A stretch of DNA of 64,000 nt from an uncultured Bacteroidia bacterium (GCA_902801465.1 CADCIH010000019.1:1-64000), one strand, 5' to 3'. Counted from the first letter of the stretch, positions 50,971 through 59,354 are shown. The notes: a model not told the origin generated them from the letters alone. Translations and numbers: made by a program.

Positions 50971-51525
50971 ATGCTTATGAAAGAATTAGCAATGCATGTA
51001 TATGACCTGATGGAAAACTCGACCGCGGCCAACTCGACCCTGGTAGAGCTGACCATCAAGGACAGCCTCAAAGAGAACATCTACGCCTTCACCATCAAGG
51101 ACAACGGCAAAGGCATGACGCCCGAGTTTTTGGCCAAGGTGACCGATCCGTGGACCACCTCACGCACCACCCGCAAGGTTGGCCTCGGTTTACCTTTAAT
51201 TAAAATGAACACCGAGAACGCCGGAGGGGGCATGAAAATCGAAAGCGAGGTGGGCAAAGGCACCATCCTCAACTTCTGGTTCCAGCACGACCATATCGAC
51301 CGTCCCCCCATGGGCGACTTGGCAGGATCACTGGTGATGCTCTTCTCCGCCCATCAGGACATCCACTTCATCTACACCCACATCACCGATGACGGCGAGT
51401 TTGTGTTCGACACCGACGAGGTCAAGGAAGCCCTCGATGGAATGCCGATGAACGACGTCCACATCATGAAATATCTCAAGGAGATGATTCAGGAGAATTT
51501 GGAGGAGATAAAATATAATGATTAA
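50971..51525 (+). CDS. Histidine kinase-like ATPase (HATPase) protein
   Basis: 184 residues. GHKL/HATPase motifs: N box DLMENSTAANST, G1 IKDNGKGMTPE, G2 TRKVGLGLPL and GKGTILNFW. There is no histidine phosphoacceptor or sensor domain, so it is a free-standing HATPase, perhaps acting on a protein serine, as anti-sigma kinases do. A ~70-residue C-terminal extension (SLVMLFSAHQDIHFIYTH) is unrecognised. The start could be the ATG at 50971 or 50977. Confidence 0.85.
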   Translation: MLMKELAMHVYDLMENSTAANSTLVELTIKDSLKENIYAFTIKDNGKGMTPEFLAKVTDPWTTSRTTRKVGLGLPLIKMNTENAGGGMKIESEVGKGTILNFWFQHDHIDRPPMGDLAGSLVMLFSAHQDIHFIYTHITDDGEFVFDTDEVKEALDGMPMNDVHIMKYLKEMIQENLEEIKYND

Positions 51526-51556
51526 GAAGTAAGAACAACAATTAAAAAAACATAAA

Positions 51557-51901
51557 ATGACACTCAAAGAAATTGCCGATCTGCTGGAGGCCAAGGTCCT
51601 CTGCGGCCACGACCGCCTGAACGAAGAACATGAAACGGCCTTCGCCTCCGACCTGATGAGCGACGTGCTCACCTTGGGTGACTACAACCCGGTGATCCTC
51701 ACTGGATTGTGCAACATGCAAACCATCCGCACCTGCGAAATGGGCAACTTGGACATCATCGTCCTGGTGCGCCGCAAGAAAGCCACCGAAGAGATGATTG
51801 AAGAAGCCGAGGACGAAGGCATGGTGGTCATGGAGTGCGACTTCTCCATGTTCAAGGCCTGTGGACTGCTCTTCAAAGCGGGCATGCTGCCCATTTTCTA
51901 A
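51557..51901 (+). CDS. DRTGG-domain protein 2
   Basis: 114 residues, same fold as the first gene of the unit (LKEIADLLEAKVLCG, ASDLMSDVLTLGDYNPVILTGL, LFKAGMLPIF) but clearly diverged, so the pair is not a recent duplication. It lies between the two HATPase genes, with 31 nt before and 23 nt after. Probable nucleotide- or protein-binding partner in the hydrogenase regulatory circuit. Confidence 0.8.
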   Translation: MTLKEIADLLEAKVLCGHDRLNEEHETAFASDLMSDVLTLGDYNPVILTGLCNMQTIRTCEMGNLDIIVLVRRKKATEEMIEEAEDEGMVVMECDFSMFKACGLLFKAGMLPIF

Positions 51902-51924
51902 ATGTCAAACCAAAACAAAACGCC

Positions 51925-52338
51925 ATGCATCTCGAATTTCAAGTTTTTGAAGCGGACTTTGTGAATGCCGGAGCCGCATCGAGCGCCATCAAGAAGACCT
52001 TGAAACAACTCAACGTCAACCCGCAAATCGTGAAACGGGTCGTCGTAGCCCTTTACGAGGCCGAAGTGAACGCCATCGCCCACGCTTACGGCGGCATGAT
52101 CTATGCCGACATCGAGGCCGACCGCATCATCGTGAAGGTGGTCGACAAAGGACCGGGCATCCCCGACATCGAATGGGCCATGCAAGAAGGCAACTCCACC
52201 GCCTCGCCCGAAGTACGCAACATGGGATTCGGAGCTGGCATGGGTCTGCCCAATATCCGGAAAAACGTCGACCGCCTCGACGTCCAATCCACCGTCGGCG
52301 TCGGCACCACCGTCGAGATGGAAGTAAAATTCAGTTAA
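51925..52338 (+). CDS. RsbW-like anti-sigma factor kinase (HATPase)
   Basis: 137 residues. N box VVALYEAEVNAIAHAYGG, G1 VVDKGPGIPD, G2 GFGAGMGLPNIRKN and a final VGVGTTVEMEV give a complete GHKL ATPase of RsbW/SpoIIAB size. These phosphorylate a serine on an anti-anti-sigma factor; no partner anti-anti-sigma factor is in the window. The start at 51925 is the first in-frame ATG after the previous stop that keeps family length. Confidence 0.85.
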   Translation: MHLEFQVFEADFVNAGAASSAIKKTLKQLNVNPQIVKRVVVALYEAEVNAIAHAYGGMIYADIEADRIIVKVVDKGPGIPDIEWAMQEGNSTASPEVRNMGFGAGMGLPNIRKNVDRLDVQSTVGVGTTVEMEVKFS

Positions 52339-52361
52339 TAGATAAAAGATAATAGATAAAA
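52339..52361 (+). repeat. AGATAA short-unit array
   Basis: Three AGATAA-type units fill the gap between the RsbW-like stop and the HydS-like start; same class as 21475-21510 and 39103-39142. Confidence 0.55.
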
Positions 52362-52364
52362 GTT

Positions 52365-53648
52365 ATGGAGAAGGTCCCATTTTTTCACGCGCTGACAATT
52401 GACGAGGACACCTGCATCGGATGCTCCCATTGCATGAAAGCGTGCCCCACGGAAGCACTTAGGGTGCGAAATGGCAAAGCCATACTGCAACCCGACCGCT
52501 GTATCGACTGCGGCAACTGCTTCAAGGTATGTCCCACCAAGTCCATCTACATCAAGCAGGACGACTTCGACAACATCTTCAACTACGCCTGCCGCGTGGC
52601 ATTGGTGCCTTCCGTCTTCATGGGGCAGTTCCCCAACGACATCACCGTGTCGAGGATCTACCAGATTTTGAAAGAGATCGGGTTTACCTATATCATCGAA
52701 ACCGAAGCCACGGTGCCCATCTACACCGAAGCCAAAAACAAATATGCAGCCGAGCATCCCGACATCCGTCCTTTGATCTCCACCTACTGCCCAGCCATCG
52801 TGCGCCTCATCCAGGTGAAGTTCCCCGGACTGACCGAGAACCTCATCCCCATCAAGGCCCCCATCGACCTGACGGCCATGTACATCCGCCGTAAGCTGGA
52901 GAAGGAAGACTGGAACTCTGAGGACATTGGCATCTTCTACATCACCCCCTGCGCCGCCAAGATCGCTGCCGTGAAAAGCCCCGTCGGCGAAGAGAAGTCG
53001 CTGGTGGACGGAGTCATCAACATGGACGCTCTGTACAACCGCGTATTCAAGAAAATCAAGGAACAAGGCAAGGGCTTCAAGGAGCAAAAGCTTCCCGTAT
53101 CACAGATCTCCTCCGACGGCGTGCTCACCGCCCTCACCAACGGCGAACGCCGCCTCTCCAACGCCAAACACTCCTACTCCATCGACGAGATCCATAACGT
53201 GATCGAATTCCTCGAGAAGGTGGAAAACGACGAGGTGGAGAACGTTGATTTCCTCGAGCTCCGCGCCTGCGACCAAAGCTGTCCAGGCGGCATCCTCACC
53301 TGCGACAACCGTTTCATGATGTGCGAACGCATCTTCGCCCGCGCCCGAAAGATTGCCGAACGCGAGCGTAACGGCGAGCAGACCAGGGATCACGAAATCG
53401 AAGCCGAACGCAACTTCCTTGCCCGCAACGTAAAGGTAGGAGACATCAACCCCCGATCCATGCTGGTCCTCGACGAGAACATCACCCTTGCCTTGGAGAA
53501 GATGCAACGCATCAACGACATACGCGCCAAACTGCCACAACGCGACTGCGGCGTGTGTGGAGCACCCACTTGCGACGCACTAGCTCGCGACATCGTCATG
53601 GGCGAAGCCCAAATCTCAGACTGCATCTTTATGAAAAACAAAGACTAA
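52365..53648 (+). CDS. Sensory-type [FeFe]-hydrogenase-like protein (HydS-like)
   Basis: 427 residues. Two ferredoxin clusters (Cys17, 20, 23, 27 and 46, 49, 52, 56), an H-cluster domain and a C-terminal FeS domain (CGVCGAPTCDALARDIVMG). The four H-cluster cysteines are kept: Cys142 in STYCPAI, Cys196 in TPCAAK, Cys302 and Cys306 in ACDQSCPGG. The proton-transfer cysteine of catalytic enzymes (TSCCP) is Tyr141 here, as expected for a sensor rather than an efficient catalyst. Last gene of the operon with DRTGG, PHP and HATPase proteins, about 4.5 kb from the catalytic hydrogenase it probably regulates. No PAS domain. Confidence 0.88.
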   Translation: MEKVPFFHALTIDEDTCIGCSHCMKACPTEALRVRNGKAILQPDRCIDCGNCFKVCPTKSIYIKQDDFDNIFNYACRVALVPSVFMGQFPNDITVSRIYQILKEIGFTYIIETEATVPIYTEAKNKYAAEHPDIRPLISTYCPAIVRLIQVKFPGLTENLIPIKAPIDLTAMYIRRKLEKEDWNSEDIGIFYITPCAAKIAAVKSPVGEEKSLVDGVINMDALYNRVFKKIKEQGKGFKEQKLPVSQISSDGVLTALTNGERRLSNAKHSYSIDEIHNVIEFLEKVENDEVENVDFLELRACDQSCPGGILTCDNRFMMCERIFARARKIAERERNGEQTRDHEIEAERNFLARNVKVGDINPRSMLVLDENITLALEKMQRINDIRAKLPQRDCGVCGAPTCDALARDIVMGEAQISDCIFMKNKD

Positions 53649-54613
53649 TCGTCGTCTTTTTTCCTTCTTTCTTCACGCTTCTGCCTTCTGGCAGCAGCCT
53701 TTTGTATTCTCACCTCTTCACGCCGCGCATACACATTCAACATGTAAATCGCCACAGCACCGATGACAGCCATGAGCACGGCGACAAAGAACTCCCCATT
53801 GATTTGGGGAAGATGGAACACGTACTCCAACATATCCGCCGCCGGCTCCTTCCAAGGATACACCACCGGTAAGCTGCCCAGCATGAAACCCGACAAGGCC
53901 GACAAAGTCTCGTTGCGGAATTCCTTCATCAACCAGGAAAGCAGATACGAGAAAAGGACGATACTGACAATGGACCCAAGGAAAAACGGAAGCAAGATCC
54001 GAAAACCGAACATGAATGTCGATGCCTTGGTCATGGCAGGGATAGCCTGAGTAACAATCAGTTCGTAATTGCCCATCAGCAGCATCAGATGGGAGCCCGA
54101 AATACCAGGAACCACCATGCCGGTAGCTCCTACAATACCACAAATGAACAAGTACCAAAAACTATCGTTCGATTCCGGATTCAGATGGATGGACAGCAGG
54201 AAGGAAATGACAAAACCAATCAACAAAATAACGACATTCTTGACACTAACCTTCTCGATGCTCTTCATCACATTGATGACTGAAGCAATGATCAAGCCGA
54301 TGAAAAAGGCCCAAACATAGACCTCGTATGACTTCAGGGCACTTTTTAGGAATATCGAGGTAAACACCATGCCCACCACAATGCCTGCTAGGATGGTGAT
54401 GAAGAAACGGAAGTCAGTCCTACGACCGAATTCCGTGACCTCGCCTTTGAAAAGATATTTGAAGTTTCTATGGTTCAGCGCCTTGACGGCATTGATGAAG
54501 CGCTCGAACACACCCAACACCAACGCAATGGTCCCGCTGGAAACCGGAACCACGTTGACGATACCCATCAAAATACCTTTAACAAAGTTTTTAAACCTGG
54601 ACCAAAAATACAT
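53645..54613 (-). CDS. DUF368 membrane protein, probable polyprenyl-phosphate transporter
   Basis: 322 residues, about eight membrane segments. The family motifs GIVNVVPVSSGTIALVLG and VVPGISGSHLMLLMG are present. DUF368 members have been shown to recycle undecaprenyl phosphate across the inner membrane; that role is assigned here by family only. Basic C-terminus (RRQKREERRKKDDD). The 3' end overlaps the convergent HydS-like gene by 4 nt. Its promoter box abuts the rimO stop. Confidence 0.87.
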   Translation of the reverse strand: MYFWSRFKNFVKGILMGIVNVVPVSSGTIALVLGVFERFINAVKALNHRNFKYLFKGEVTEFGRRTDFRFFITILAGIVVGMVFTSIFLKSALKSYEVYVWAFFIGLIIASVINVMKSIEKVSVKNVVILLIGFVISFLLSIHLNPESNDSFWYLFICGIVGATGMVVPGISGSHLMLLMGNYELIVTQAIPAMTKASTFMFGFRILLPFFLGSIVSIVLFSYLLSWLMKEFRNETLSALSGFMLGSLPVVYPWKEPAADMLEYVFHLPQINGEFFVAVLMAVIGAVAIYMLNVYARREEVRIQKAAARRQKREERRKKDDD

Positions 54614-54644
54614 TATTAATCAAACTCAACCTTGGTATTAACTG

Positions 54645-54652
54645 CAAAAGTA
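54645..54652 (-). promoter_or_regulatory. -7 promoter box for the DUF368 gene
   Basis: TACTTTTG (minus), 31 nt before the ATG at 54613, in the 44-bp gap after rimO. Confidence 0.6.
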
Positions 54653-54657
54653 GCATT

Positions 54658-55953
54658 TTATTTTAATACTTCGCCATAACAATCGAAGTAATCTGCTTGG
54701 GTAATCCGAACCGGATAGAATGCTCCGATTTGCAAGGTCTCTTCGGCGGAAATCAGAATCTCGTCATCCACCTCAGGTGAGTCGAACTGGGTGCGACCCA
54801 CATAATAATCGCCTTCCAACCTGTCAATCAACACCTTCTCGGTCTTCCCGACCCTCTGACTGTTGATCTCCAATGAGATGTTCTGTTGAATCTCCATCAG
54901 CTTGTCCACACGCTCTTGCTTGACTTCATCCGGCACATCATCGGGAAGTTCGTATGCCGGAGTCCCTTCTTCAGGCGAGAAGGCGAACACCCCTGCCCTT
55001 TCGAAGCGCATGTCTTTTATGAATTGACACAACTCATCGAAATCCTCCTCGGTCTCACCTGGGAACCCCACAATGAAGGTGGTGCGGAAAGCAATATCCG
55101 GCACATGTTGACGCACGTTTTTCACAAAGCCGATGGTCTGCTCACGGTCCACACCGCGGCGCATGTCTTTCAAGATATGAGTGCTCACATGTTGCAAAGG
55201 CAGGTCGATGTAGTGACATATCTTTGGATTATCATGCATCAGGTCGAGCAACTCGTCAGGGAAACCCAATGGATAGCCGTAATGCAACCGTATCCACTCG
55301 AGCCCTTCGATGTCGCAAAGCGCTTTTACCAGCTCCACGATATGCGACTTGCCATCCAGGTCATGGCCATAATAGGTCAGGTCTTGAGCGATTAATATCA
55401 ACTCTTTAACACCTTCCTTGGCTAGTTGGCGAGCCTCGTCGAGCAGATGCTCCATTGGCACGGAGACATGCGGTCCGCGGATCAAGGGGATGGCGCAAAA
55501 AGCACAGCGACGGTTGCAACCCTCAGAGATTTTCAGGTAGGCATAGTGTCCAGGCGTTGACAGAACCCGCTGACTACAATAGTCTTGCGCAGGTTCCTCC
55601 TTGAGGATGTCGGCCGCGATCAAGTTGACGCTCTCAACACCGTAAAAGCCGTCCACCTCATGGATCTCCTCCTGCAATTCTTTCCTGAAACGCTGTGATA
55701 GACATCCGGTTACATATAACTTTTTGATTTTCTTCTTCTTACGAAGCTCGGCGTATTCCAAGATGGTGTCGACCGATTCTTCTTGGGCGTCGCCGATAAA
55801 TCCACAAGTATTAATGATGACCACATCCGAATTCTTATCCGAATCGTGACGGATAAGGTATCGGTGTTGCAGCAAAGCCGCCAGATGCTCCGAGTCCACT
55901 TTGTTTTTGGAGCAGCCGAGGGTGACGATATTTAAGGATGGTTTTTTAGTCAA
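54658..55953 (-). CDS. rimO: Ribosomal protein S12 methylthiotransferase
   Basis: 431 residues. A radical SAM methylthiotransferase that modifies an aspartate of ribosomal protein S12. N-terminal UPF0004 domain (VTLGCSKNKVDSEHL, VIINTCGFIGDAQEES, VTGCLSQR) binds one 4Fe-4S cluster; the radical SAM motif is GCNRRCAFCAIP; a C-terminal TRAM domain recognises the substrate. Full length. Located 32 nt after ftsY, a gene order common in Bacteroidetes. Confidence 0.96.
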   Translation of the reverse strand: MTKKPSLNIVTLGCSKNKVDSEHLAALLQHRYLIRHDSDKNSDVVIINTCGFIGDAQEESVDTILEYAELRKKKKIKKLYVTGCLSQRFRKELQEEIHEVDGFYGVESVNLIAADILKEEPAQDYCSQRVLSTPGHYAYLKISEGCNRRCAFCAIPLIRGPHVSVPMEHLLDEARQLAKEGVKELILIAQDLTYYGHDLDGKSHIVELVKALCDIEGLEWIRLHYGYPLGFPDELLDLMHDNPKICHYIDLPLQHVSTHILKDMRRGVDREQTIGFVKNVRQHVPDIAFRTTFIVGFPGETEEDFDELCQFIKDMRFERAGVFAFSPEEGTPAYELPDDVPDEVKQERVDKLMEIQQNISLEINSQRVGKTEKVLIDRLEGDYYVGRTQFDSPEVDDEILISAEETLQIGAFYPVRITQADYFDCYGEVLK

Positions 55954-55985
55954 GAATTAGAGAATTGGAGATTCTTGATAAAATG

Positions 55986-56939
55986 TTACTCGAACAAGGA
56001 ATCCACAAACGCCTTCCTGTCGAAGACTTGCAGATGGTCGATGCCTTCGCCTACGCCGATGTATTTGACCGGAATCTTGAATTGGTCGGAGATGCCGATG
56101 ACCACGCCGCCTTTGGCCGTGCCGTCGAGTTTGGTCAGAGCCAACGCGTTGACCTCGGTAGCGGCGGTGAATTGGCGAGCTTGTTCGATGGCGTTTTGAC
56201 CCGTGGAGGCATCCAGCACCAGCAGCACTTCATGCGGTGCGTCGGGAACGACTTTTTGCATCACCTGTTTGATCTTGGTGAGTTCGCGCATCAGGTTGAC
56301 TTTATTGTGCAGACGTCCGGCGGTGTCGATGAGGACCACATCAGCGTCTTGGGCAACTGCCGACTTCACCGTGTCGAAGGCCACTGATGCCGGGTCGGCG
56401 CCCATGCCTTGTTGGACGATGGGGACATCCACCCTCTCAGCCCAAATCTTGAGCTGCTCCACGGCGGCGGCACGGAAGGTGTCGGAGGCACCCAGCACCA
56501 CCTTCTTCCCTGCTTTCTTGAAGTTATAGGCCAGCTTGCCGATGGTCGTGGTCTTGCCCACGCCATTGACGCCCACCACCATGATGACGTATGGTTTCTT
56601 TCCCTCAATGTCAAAAGTGGTGCCGTCGCCCGACTGGTTCTCTTGCAGCAAGGCCATGATCTCCTCTTTGAGGATATGGTTCAGCTCATCGGTGCCGACA
56701 TATTTGTCGCGCGCCACACGATTCTCTATGCGCTCGATGATTTTCAAAGTGGTATCGACACCCACGTCGGAGGTGATCAAGATCTCTTCCAGCTGGTCGA
56801 GCACCTCGTCATCGACTTTCGATTTTCCCGCGATGGCATGCGAGAGGCGGCTGAACACGCTCGTCTTGGTCTTTTCCAGACCTTTGTCGAGATCTTCTTT
56901 TTGCTCCTTTTTCCTGGTTAAAAACGAAAACAGGCCCAT
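55986..56939 (-). CDS. ftsY: Signal recognition particle receptor FtsY
   Basis: 317 residues, the short form without the long acidic N-terminal domain; it starts MGLFSFLTRKKEQ. N domain helices, then the SRP GTPase: GVNGVGKTTTIGKLA (P loop), DTFRAAAVEQL, DTAGRLHNKVNLM and TKLDGTAKGG. It docks SRP-ribosome complexes at the membrane. Follows the rpmG-DUF4295 pair; a terminator-like hairpin in between (56964-56995) may reduce read-through. Confidence 0.96.
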   Translation of the reverse strand: MGLFSFLTRKKEQKEDLDKGLEKTKTSVFSRLSHAIAGKSKVDDEVLDQLEEILITSDVGVDTTLKIIERIENRVARDKYVGTDELNHILKEEIMALLQENQSGDGTTFDIEGKKPYVIMVVGVNGVGKTTTIGKLAYNFKKAGKKVVLGASDTFRAAAVEQLKIWAERVDVPIVQQGMGADPASVAFDTVKSAVAQDADVVLIDTAGRLHNKVNLMRELTKIKQVMQKVVPDAPHEVLLVLDASTGQNAIEQARQFTAATEVNALALTKLDGTAKGGVVIGISDQFKIPVKYIGVGEGIDHLQVFDRKAFVDSLFE

Positions 56940-56963
56940 AACTTCCCTTGATTACACGAAAAA

Positions 56964-56995
56964 ATAGCTCTCCCATTTCGAGATGGAAAAGCTAT
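56964..56995 (-). terminator. Terminator or attenuator between the DUF4295 gene and ftsY
   Basis: A 13-bp stem with G-U pairs (ATAGCTCTCCCAT with ATGGAAAAGCTAT), 6-nt loop, followed on the minus strand by a T run. No promoter box was found between it and ftsY, so partial read-through is likely. Confidence 0.7.
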
Positions 56996-57021
56996 CTGTT
57001 GTTAAACTTCAAAAACGTTAC

Positions 57022-57174
57022 TTATCTTTTAGCGAGAAACTCCTGAACCTTATCAACAGGAACGATGGTTTCCTCGAAATAATAAGCGCCGGTCTTCTCC
57101 GAACGTTTCATACGGATGACCTTGCTGTATTCTTTACCCAGGGTACGAAGGGTAGCAACAACTTTCTTTGCCAT
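57022..57174 (-). CDS. DUF4295 small basic protein, ribosome-linked
   Basis: 50 residues (MAKKVVATLRTLGKEYSKVIR, ending VQEFLAKR). This short lysine-rich family is found in Bacteroidetes directly after rpmG, as here (9-nt gap). Its size, charge and position suggest a ribosome-associated protein; function unproven. No signal peptide or membrane segment. Confidence 0.85.
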   Translation of the reverse strand: MAKKVVATLRTLGKEYSKVIRMKRSEKTGAYYFEETIVPVDKVQEFLAKR

Positions 57175-57183
57175 AACTCTTAA

Positions 57184-57372
57184 TTATTTGATCTCCTTGT
57201 GGAGGGTCATACGTTTTAAAATTGGGTTATACTTCATCAATTCCAGACGATCGGGGGTGTTCTTCTTGTTCTTGTAAGTGAAGTAACGAGAGGTACCCGG
57301 CATGCCGCTGGCCTTATGCTCTGTGCATTCAAGGATGACCTTGATACGTGCGTCTTTCTGTTTCTTTGACAT
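57184..57372 (-). CDS. rpmG: 50S ribosomal protein L33
   Basis: 62 residues; [40 protein letters not shown] is interrupted only by lineage differences from standard L33 (core shown here as ILECTEHK and [14 protein letters not shown]). Zinc-type cysteine pairs are absent, so this is the zinc-independent form. A TAATTTTG box lies 32 nt upstream. The usual upstream neighbour rpmB is absent; instead a terminator and the formiminotransferase gene precede it. Confidence 0.95.
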   Translation of the reverse strand: MSKKQKDARIKVILECTEHKASGMPGTSRYFTYKNKKNTPDRLELMKYNPILKRMTLHKEIK

Positions 57373-57403
57373 GGCTATTCTTCCTTTTCAAAATTTCGGA
57401 CTG

Positions 57404-57411
57404 CAAAATTA
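57404..57411 (-). promoter_or_regulatory. -7 promoter box for rpmG
   Basis: TAATTTTG (minus), 31 nt before the ATG at 57372. Confidence 0.65.
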
Positions 57412-57449
57412 GAACATTTTTTTTAATTGACAAGGGGTTTTAATAAAAA

Positions 57450-57522
57450 AATTTGGAATGCGGAATGCGGAATGCGGAATTAGGCTATTTGACTAACAAT
57501 TCCGCATTCCGCATTCCAAATT
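57450..57522 (-). terminator. Terminator built from GGAATGC-type tandem units
   Basis: Perfect 24-bp arms at 57450-57473 and 57499-57522, each made of tandem GGAATGC/GCATTCC units, with a 25-nt loop; a T-rich run follows on the minus strand. It lies 5 nt after the formiminotransferase stop. Confidence 0.8.
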
Positions 57523-57527
57523 CCGAA

Positions 57528-59225
57528 TTACCCCTCGATCACTTTGTTGACGATCTCCAGGATTTCTGCCTCTTGCTTGAGTGCCGCGGCTTCGATTTCG
57601 GAGGCTTCCTTAAGGATTTGGGCCTTGAACTCTTCGTCCTTCAGTGATGCGGCGTTGATCTTCACGTTGAGGTGGGCGCCCATCACAGCCGAACGAGCGC
57701 ACAAAGCACCTACGCCGGCATCGGTGACGGAGTTCGGATTGCCGGTCTCAGCCATGGCGCGGACGACCTCAAAAGCCTTGAAGGCGACCTTCATCGTGCG
57801 GAAAGGCACCTGGGTGGCATACTTGGTAGCCTCTTGGATAGCGGCAGTACGGGCAGCCTTTTCCTCGTCGGTCTTCTTCGGCAGGCCGAAGGCATCCATG
57901 ATCTTATTGAAGGCATTGGTATCCTCATCAACGAGTTCAAGCAGCTCGTCCTTAATGGCCTGACCCTTGACGGCCCAGTTGGAGAACTCTTCCCAGCGCT
58001 CGTCCCAGCCCGGCTTGTGCGACGACAGGTTGGCAACCATCGTGGCCAATGAGGCACCGAGGGCACCCATATAGGCCGAGATGGAACCGCCACCAGGAGC
58101 AGGACTCTCGCTAGCGGTCTCGTTGGCGAAGCCCGTGCAAGTCATGTCGACGAGTTTCTTCTGGCTGTGGTCTTCGATGAGGTATTCGATGACCTTCTCC
58201 TTCGGGTCGAAAGGCTTCAGGTCGTCGAGACCCATCGACTTGATGGCGATCTTCATGATTTCCTCTTCGCTCACGCCGAGGCTGCGTTGCTGCTTGGCGA
58301 GATAGAATCTGCCAGCATCCATCAGCACCTTCTTGGGCACGAGGCCGACGATTTCGCAGCCGGTGACACGCACGCCACGGGCAGCGGCCTTGGCGCAGAC
58401 CTCCTCGAAGCAGACGTGGACGGGCGACACGCTGATGTTGGTGATGTTCATCGACACCTGGGCGATGCCGTAGTCCTCGATGAACCAACCGATGGCCTTG
58501 GTGGCCTTCAGCGTTCCGGGAATCATGATTGGTTTGCCGTTTTCGTCCTTCATCGGCTTGCCAGTCACCTTGCCGCCTTCGCGCATCGGGCGACCCTTTT
58601 CGCGCACGTCGAAAGCGATGGCGTTGGCACGGCGCGTCGAGGTGGTGTTGAGGTTATAGTTGATGGCCACAAGGAAGTCGCGGGCACCCACTTGGGTGGC
58701 ACCGGTGTGGGCCACGTGTTCGTTCCATTCGTTGGGGCCGAAGTCGGGCTTCCACTGCTCGGTTCCGAGGCGCGAAGCCAAGGATTCGTATTCACCCGTG
58801 CGGCAGTAAGCGAGGTTGCGGCGCTCCTTGATGTAGGCAGCCTCTTCGTAGCAGTAAATCGGGATGTTGAGCTCTTCGCCGAGGCGTTTGCCCAGCTTGT
58901 GGGCATACTCGACCACTTCTTCCATGGTGATGTTGCTCACGGGGATGAGGGGGCACACGTCGGTGGCACCTTGACGCGGGTGGGCGCCGTGGTGCTGGCT
59001 CATGTCGATGAGTTCGGCGGCTTTCTTCACCACGCGGTAGGCGGCTTCACACACAGGCTCAGGCTCGCCCACGAAGGTGATGACGGTGCGGTTGGTGGTC
59101 ATGCCAGGATCCACGTCCAGCAGCTTGACGCCTTCCACTTTCTCAATTTCAGCGGTCACTTGGTCAATGATATTCTTGTCGCGGCCTTCGCTGATATTCG
59201 GCACGCATTCGATGAGTTGTTTCAT
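57528..59225 (-). CDS. Glutamate formimidoyltransferase-formimidoyl-THF cyclodeaminase fusion
   Basis: 565 residues. N-terminal formiminotransferase (IECVPNISEGRD, HHGAHPRQGATDVCPLIP) and C-terminal cyclodeaminase (SESPAPGGGSISAYMGALGASLATMV). Together they move the formimino group from formiminoglutamate to tetrahydrofolate and release ammonia, the last step of one histidine-degradation route. The two activities are fused as in the animal enzyme and many Bacteroidetes. No other hut gene is nearby. Own promoter (59316-59323), an ~85-nt leader with a GC hairpin, and own terminator. Confidence 0.95.
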   Translation of the reverse strand: MKQLIECVPNISEGRDKNIIDQVTAEIEKVEGVKLLDVDPGMTTNRTVITFVGEPEPVCEAAYRVVKKAAELIDMSQHHGAHPRQGATDVCPLIPVSNITMEEVVEYAHKLGKRLGEELNIPIYCYEEAAYIKERRNLAYCRTGEYESLASRLGTEQWKPDFGPNEWNEHVAHTGATQVGARDFLVAINYNLNTTSTRRANAIAFDVREKGRPMREGGKVTGKPMKDENGKPIMIPGTLKATKAIGWFIEDYGIAQVSMNITNISVSPVHVCFEEVCAKAAARGVRVTGCEIVGLVPKKVLMDAGRFYLAKQQRSLGVSEEEIMKIAIKSMGLDDLKPFDPKEKVIEYLIEDHSQKKLVDMTCTGFANETASESPAPGGGSISAYMGALGASLATMVANLSSHKPGWDERWEEFSNWAVKGQAIKDELLELVDEDTNAFNKIMDAFGLPKKTDEEKAARTAAIQEATKYATQVPFRTMKVAFKAFEVVRAMAETGNPNSVTDAGVGALCARSAVMGAHLNVKINAASLKDEEFKAQILKEASEIEAAALKQEAEILEIVNKVIEG

Positions 59226-59278
59226 ATTGTGTTAGATTTAGATTTCTTGTTACGCAAGGGTTGACACCGCCTGCTTAT

Positions 59279-59306
59279 AAGCTGTCGCCCCTACGGGGCT
59301 TAGCTT
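59279..59306 (-). other. GC-rich leader hairpin of the formiminotransferase gene
   Basis: GCCCC-TAC-GGGGC (59287-59299) is enclosed by AAGC/GCTT (59279-59282, 59303-59306). It sits just after the predicted transcription start, in a leader of about 85 nt. Similar in style to the palindrome at 7816-7893 but not the same sequence. Confidence 0.5.
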
Positions 59307-59315
59307 TTGCCGCTG

Positions 59316-59323
59316 CAAAGGTA
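59316..59323 (-). promoter_or_regulatory. -7 promoter box for the formiminotransferase-cyclodeaminase gene
   Basis: TACCTTTG (minus), 90 nt before the ATG at 59225, upstream of the leader hairpin. Confidence 0.6.
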
Positions 59324-59354
59324 CAGCTTTTTTCGATACGAAACGAAAGTGAAA

